This document shows positions 22,273 to 24,980 of a stretch of 24,980 bases of DNA, piece by piece. Location: positions 1-24,980 of the forward strand of contig JBEPVZ010000015.1 in the NCBI GenBank assembly GCA_041690695.1. The letters are read 5' to 3'. Source of the DNA: JBEPVZ01 sp041690695 (GTDB lineage: Bacteria > Patescibacteriota > Microgenomatia > Daviesbacterales > UBA10151). Every line of letters begins with the position of its first letter. Position 1 is the first letter of the stretch. The notes below the pieces were generated by a model. That model ran no database searches and was not told the DNA's origin. It worked only from the letters and a program-made list of their open reading frames with translations. Both the position numbers and the translations under genes were made by a program.

Positions 22273-23292
22273 GTGTTTAACCTCTCCAAACGTATCGGAA
22301 TTGATCTCGGAACGGCTAATTGTTTAGTTTATTTATCTGGGGTTGGGATAGTTATGAACGAGCCAACGGTCGTGGCGGTTTCAACGGATGATAATAAGGT
22401 TTTGGCAGTTGGTAACGAGGCTAAAGAGATGATCGGTCGAACTCCGGGAAATATTACAGCTACTAGGCCGATGAAAGATGGGGTCATCGCCAACTACGTT
22501 ATTACTGAGGCGATGCTACGTTATTTTATTGATAAAGTTTGTGGCCGCTCGCGGATGTTTAAGCCTGAGGTGATGGTCTGTGTTCCTGCAGGAGTAACTT
22601 CAGTTGAACGTCGGGCAGTCTTAGATGCGACTTTGTCAGCTGGAGCAAAGAACGCTTATTTAATTGATGAGCCCCTAGCGGCAGCCATTGGCTCAAACGT
22701 TCCGATTGCTAACCCTTCAGGCAATATGATTGTTGATATTGGCGGTGGTACGACTGAGGCAGCCGTGATCTGTTTGGGTGGGGTAGTGGTTCATAATAGC
22801 GTCAGGGTCGGAGGAAATAAGATTGATGAGGCTATTTCTGTTTATATTCGCAAAAAATACGGTTTAATTATTGGTGAGCATCAGGCTGAATTAATTAAAA
22901 TCCAGATTGGTAATGCTTTACTGCCACGCTCAACTCAGCCACCTGCTACTATGGAAGTTCGTGGCCGTGATGCAAGTTCAGGGTTACCTAAAACTAAAGT
23001 TTTAAACGCTGAAGAGATCAATGAGGCGATAGCTGATACTCTACGTAAGATTCTGAGTGCAGTTAAAGGTGTGCTTGAGCAAACCCCCCCCGAACTGGCT
23101 TCGGATATTATCGACAAAGGGATTGTTATGTCGGGGGGGACTTCGATGTTAACTAACTTAGATAAGCTGATGACTGAAGCAACTGGAGTCCCTTGTCATA
23201 CTGCTGAAAGTCCGCTATTATCGGTGGTTTTAGGAACTGGAATGGCGCTTGAGAATCTCGATCTTTATAAAAGGTCGGTTAGCCGTAAATAA
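22273..23292 (+). CDS. mreB: Rod-shape-determining actin homologue MreB
   Basis: A 339-residue actin-family ATPase that forms membrane-associated filaments guiding cell-wall synthesis. The phosphate-1 loop IGIDLGTANCLVYL is at the N-terminus. MNEPTVVAV, EAKEMIGRTPGNI and RPMKDGVIANY are MreB-specific. VIVDIGGGTTEAAV in outline (phosphate-2 loop, DIGGGTTE) and the adenosine motif VMSGGTSMLTNLDKL complete the fold. Length matches the family (~340). The start is GTG at 22273; an in-frame stop at 22255 excludes an earlier start, and the N-terminus MFNLSKRIGIDLG fits other MreB proteins. No leaderless -10 or good Shine-Dalgarno is placed for it. A short frame MFRMS (22245-22262) just ahead may matter for translation. 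No mreC is seen in the window. Confidence 0.95.
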   Translation: MFNLSKRIGIDLGTANCLVYLSGVGIVMNEPTVVAVSTDDNKVLAVGNEAKEMIGRTPGNITATRPMKDGVIANYVITEAMLRYFIDKVCGRSRMFKPEVMVCVPAGVTSVERRAVLDATLSAGAKNAYLIDEPLAAAIGSNVPIANPSGNMIVDIGGGTTEAAVICLGGVVVHNSVRVGGNKIDEAISVYIRKKYGLIIGEHQAELIKIQIGNALLPRSTQPPATMEVRGRDASSGLPKTKVLNAEEINEAIADTLRKILSAVKGVLEQTPPELASDIIDKGIVMSGGTSMLTNLDKLMTEATGVPCHTAESPLLSVVLGTGMALENLDLYKRSVSRK

Positions 23293-23319
23293 TTCTAATT
23301 ACGTGCCTAAGTAGGGTGT

Positions 23320-23362
23320 ATAAAAAGTGTGATCAATACGACTGATTTAGCGGTCTTTTTAT
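23320..23362. terminator. Possible bidirectional terminator between mreB and the surface protein
   Basis: ATAAAAAG (23320-23327) and CTTTTTAT (23355-23362) form a perfect 8-bp inverted repeat with A and T tracts on the outside, between convergent genes. The inner loop is poorly structured, so strength is uncertain. Nothing else is seen in this 153-bp gap. Confidence 0.35.
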
Positions 23363-23445
23363 TTAAATTTCCCATAAATCCCATGATCTCTTTTGACATA
23401 GTCGACGACTGGGTAAAATTGTTAGCACTCAAAACATTTAATTGC

Positions 23446-24980
23446 TTATTTTTCTTGAACTATTAACCAGTCAAACTTAACATCTGTCGACTGTTTGGAC
23501 TTAATTTTAACGATAAAGCCTTGGCCGGCAGTTTTGGTTCCGATAAATAATGGGCTAGACAAGTCAGACTGAGGAGTGACTAGCACCTTTGATTTAGTGT
23601 CTAGCGCTGTGGTTGGAATGATCACTGATGTTTGACCGGCTAGAATAATCCCTGAGCCTAGACTGGCGGCAGTTTGGTCACTAGTATCAATTTCAAGCTT
23701 TTTGGTCGTGATAATCTCAGCTTTAAAGTGACCCGTCTTATCAATTGTGACTAAGCCGTTAAAGATATCCAAGTTTGTGGCTAGTGGTGACGACTGTAAG
23801 TAAAGGGTCGGAAGCGCATTGATGGTATCACCATCAGTAATTGATAAGGTCCCATCTTGGCTGATATCGCCAGCCACGGTGGTTTGGCCTAGGATTGTTT
23901 GGCCAAAGCTCCGGAGAGTGCCAGAGACTGTCGCATCGTTAAACTGGAAGTTAGAGGCTGGAAGTTGGGGGACGGAAACCGAATCAATTCCGGCTGAGGA
24001 AGAGGCTGATTGACCAGCTTCTAGTTTTTGAAGCCTGGTTTGGATGTCGCTAATACTAGCTGAGTTGCTGGCGATTTGAGCCGACAGGACAGCTGAGGTC
24101 GAACTGTCACTCTCAGATGAAGCCAGCGGATTTTGACTATTGTTCGGTGCGGCCGGACTGGTAGAGGCTGTCAACAGGACAGGTGTGGCAGCAGTGCTAG
24201 TTGAGTCAAGGCTAAGCGAAGCCAGTGCTTCGGTTGGATCTGCAAAACCAACTCCGATAAACATTAAAATCGTTCCACTGTTTCCATTTAAGCTCTCAAG
24301 TGCTTTTCCAATAACTTGACCAGGTCGAGTGGCTTTCATGGCCATTCCCGGGGTGGAGCTCGTCGTCAGATAATCTCCAACTTGAATTGAGCCATTTTCA
24401 GCTGAGACTTTAACCGGAACACGTCCGGATAGCGCTAGCGGTCTGTCACCATCAGCGGTTCGTTTACCTGATGAGACGGCATCTTGAGGGGCGTTAATAA
24501 TTGAGCCTGGGCTGGTTGAGATAACTCCTAAGACCTTTTGATCATAAGGAGTCGAAGCCTTTTTAGCCTTAAAATTGTTATACTCTGAGCCATCTCCTGA
24601 GCTACTTGCATCAATTGTGACGACATCAGCGGCTTCAACCGTTTGATCAGAAACTGGGATATTTTCAGCATAGTCAGGGGTTGAGCTGGCGGTGTTCGTA
24701 CCTTTGGAGATCACGTTACCAGCTTGATCAATAGATAAAACATTAGCATTTGTTACAAAGCCAGTCACCGCAAACATTAACTTAGCCGTTGTGGCTGAGA
24801 GTGGGGTATCTTGAATACTAAATGAGCCAGTGGTGTTGGTGGCTGCAGCCGTAAAGCCATTACCTTCCAGGATCAATTTAGGTGAGCTTGAATTAGCTCC
24901 GGTTGAAATGTTGGAGCCTTTGATGTCGCCAACCCCTGAGGTTAGTAGGGCATAGATGGTACTAGCACCAGAGGCACTCA
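23446..24980 (-). CDS. Giant surface protein, C-terminal ~510 residues (5' end outside window)
   Basis: The minus-strand frame is open from the right edge to the stop at 23446. A TTG at 24876 is internal, not a start, since the frame continues upstream. The visible part begins with Gly/Ser/Thr-rich repeat sequence (SGVGDIKGSN). A segment from YDQKVLGVISTSPGS to GDYLTTSSTPGMAMKATRPG and GQVIGKALE matches the exodomain of the c-like protein at 11374 and recalls peptidase-G2/phage tail-type domains. A Ser/Thr linker and a short coiled coil (SDIQTRLQKLEAG) follow, and the end is a beta-rich domain closing DVKFDWLIVQEK, with no sorting motif or membrane helix. Composition suggests a fibre or adhesin of the same class as the left-hand giant. 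Whether its N-terminus also carries HTH and TM parts cannot be seen. Confidence 0.88.
   Translation of the reverse strand, partial: SASGASTIYALLTSGVGDIKGSNISTGANSSSPKLILEGNGFTAAATNTTGSFSIQDTPLSATTAKLMFAVTGFVTNANVLSIDQAGNVISKGTNTASSTPDYAENIPVSDQTVEAADVVTIDASSSGDGSEYNNFKAKKASTPYDQKVLGVISTSPGSIINAPQDAVSSGKRTADGDRPLALSGRVPVKVSAENGSIQVGDYLTTSSTPGMAMKATRPGQVIGKALESLNGNSGTILMFIGVGFADPTEALASLSLDSTSTAATPVLLTASTSPAAPNNSQNPLASSESDSSTSAVLSAQIASNSASISDIQTRLQKLEAGQSASSSAGIDSVSVPQLPASNFQFNDATVSGTLRSFGQTILGQTTVAGDISQDGTLSITDGDTINALPTLYLQSSPLATNLDIFNGLVTIDKTGHFKAEIITTKKLEIDTSDQTAASLGSGIILAGQTSVIIPTTALDTKSKVLVTPQSDLSSPLFIGTKTAGQGFIVKIKSKQSTDVKFDWLIVQEK

Noticed and set aside
23446..24876. Surface protein starting at 24876
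   Set aside because: The codon there is TTG inside an open frame that continues to the window edge, with the same repeat-type sequence upstream.

Overview
The window looks like part of a Patescibacteria (CPR) chromosome, perhaps Microgenomates-like. The evidence is moderate AT richness, short or leaderless 5' ends, very large low-complexity surface proteins, a compact nucleotide/translation gene set and membrane-anchored small proteins. The lineage is an inference. UGA is a normal stop: it ends the gamma-subunit and argS genes, so genetic code 11 fits and code 25 does not.

Layout. (1) 1-5464, minus: the first ~1,821 residues of a giant protein made of a MerR-type DNA-binding head, one transmembrane helix and a huge Ser/Thr/Gly-rich repeat exodomain; it runs off the left edge. 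(2) 5643-10964: an F1-ATPase cluster. A soluble b-like stalk protein, delta, alpha, gamma and beta form an overlapping minus-strand operon, and a short epsilon lies inverted and convergent on the plus strand. (3) 11374-12180, plus, divergent from the operon: a secreted beta-domain fused to a hairpin resembling ATP synthase subunit c that lacks the ion-binding carboxylate. No subunit a is present. (4) 12208-19899, plus: leuS, a SprT-like metalloprotease, a possibly frameshifted small membrane gene, argS, a membrane-anchored metallophosphoesterase and an extended adenylate kinase-like protein. (5) 19901-20844: tRNA-Arg(CCU) on minus, then tRNA-Pro(CGG) directly followed by a sortase gene. (6) 20957-23292, plus: a PEGA-domain membrane protein and mreB. 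(7) 23446-24980, minus: the C-terminal ~510 residues of a second giant surface protein, open at the right edge.

The most unusual system is regions 2 and 3. The F1 motor parts keep their catalytic residues, but the only membrane-ring candidate cannot carry ions in the usual way and bears an exodomain homologous to part of the giant surface protein in region 7. This suggests an F1-like ATPase coupled to something outside the cell rather than an ATP synthase, by analogy with the F1-like-X0 ATPases of mycoplasmas. That is a hypothesis.

A second theme is transcription. At least seven genes have a -10 hexamer followed by only 6-7 nt and then ATG, so leaderless mRNAs seem to be the rule here; Shine-Dalgarno sites are scarce, with delta the clear exception.
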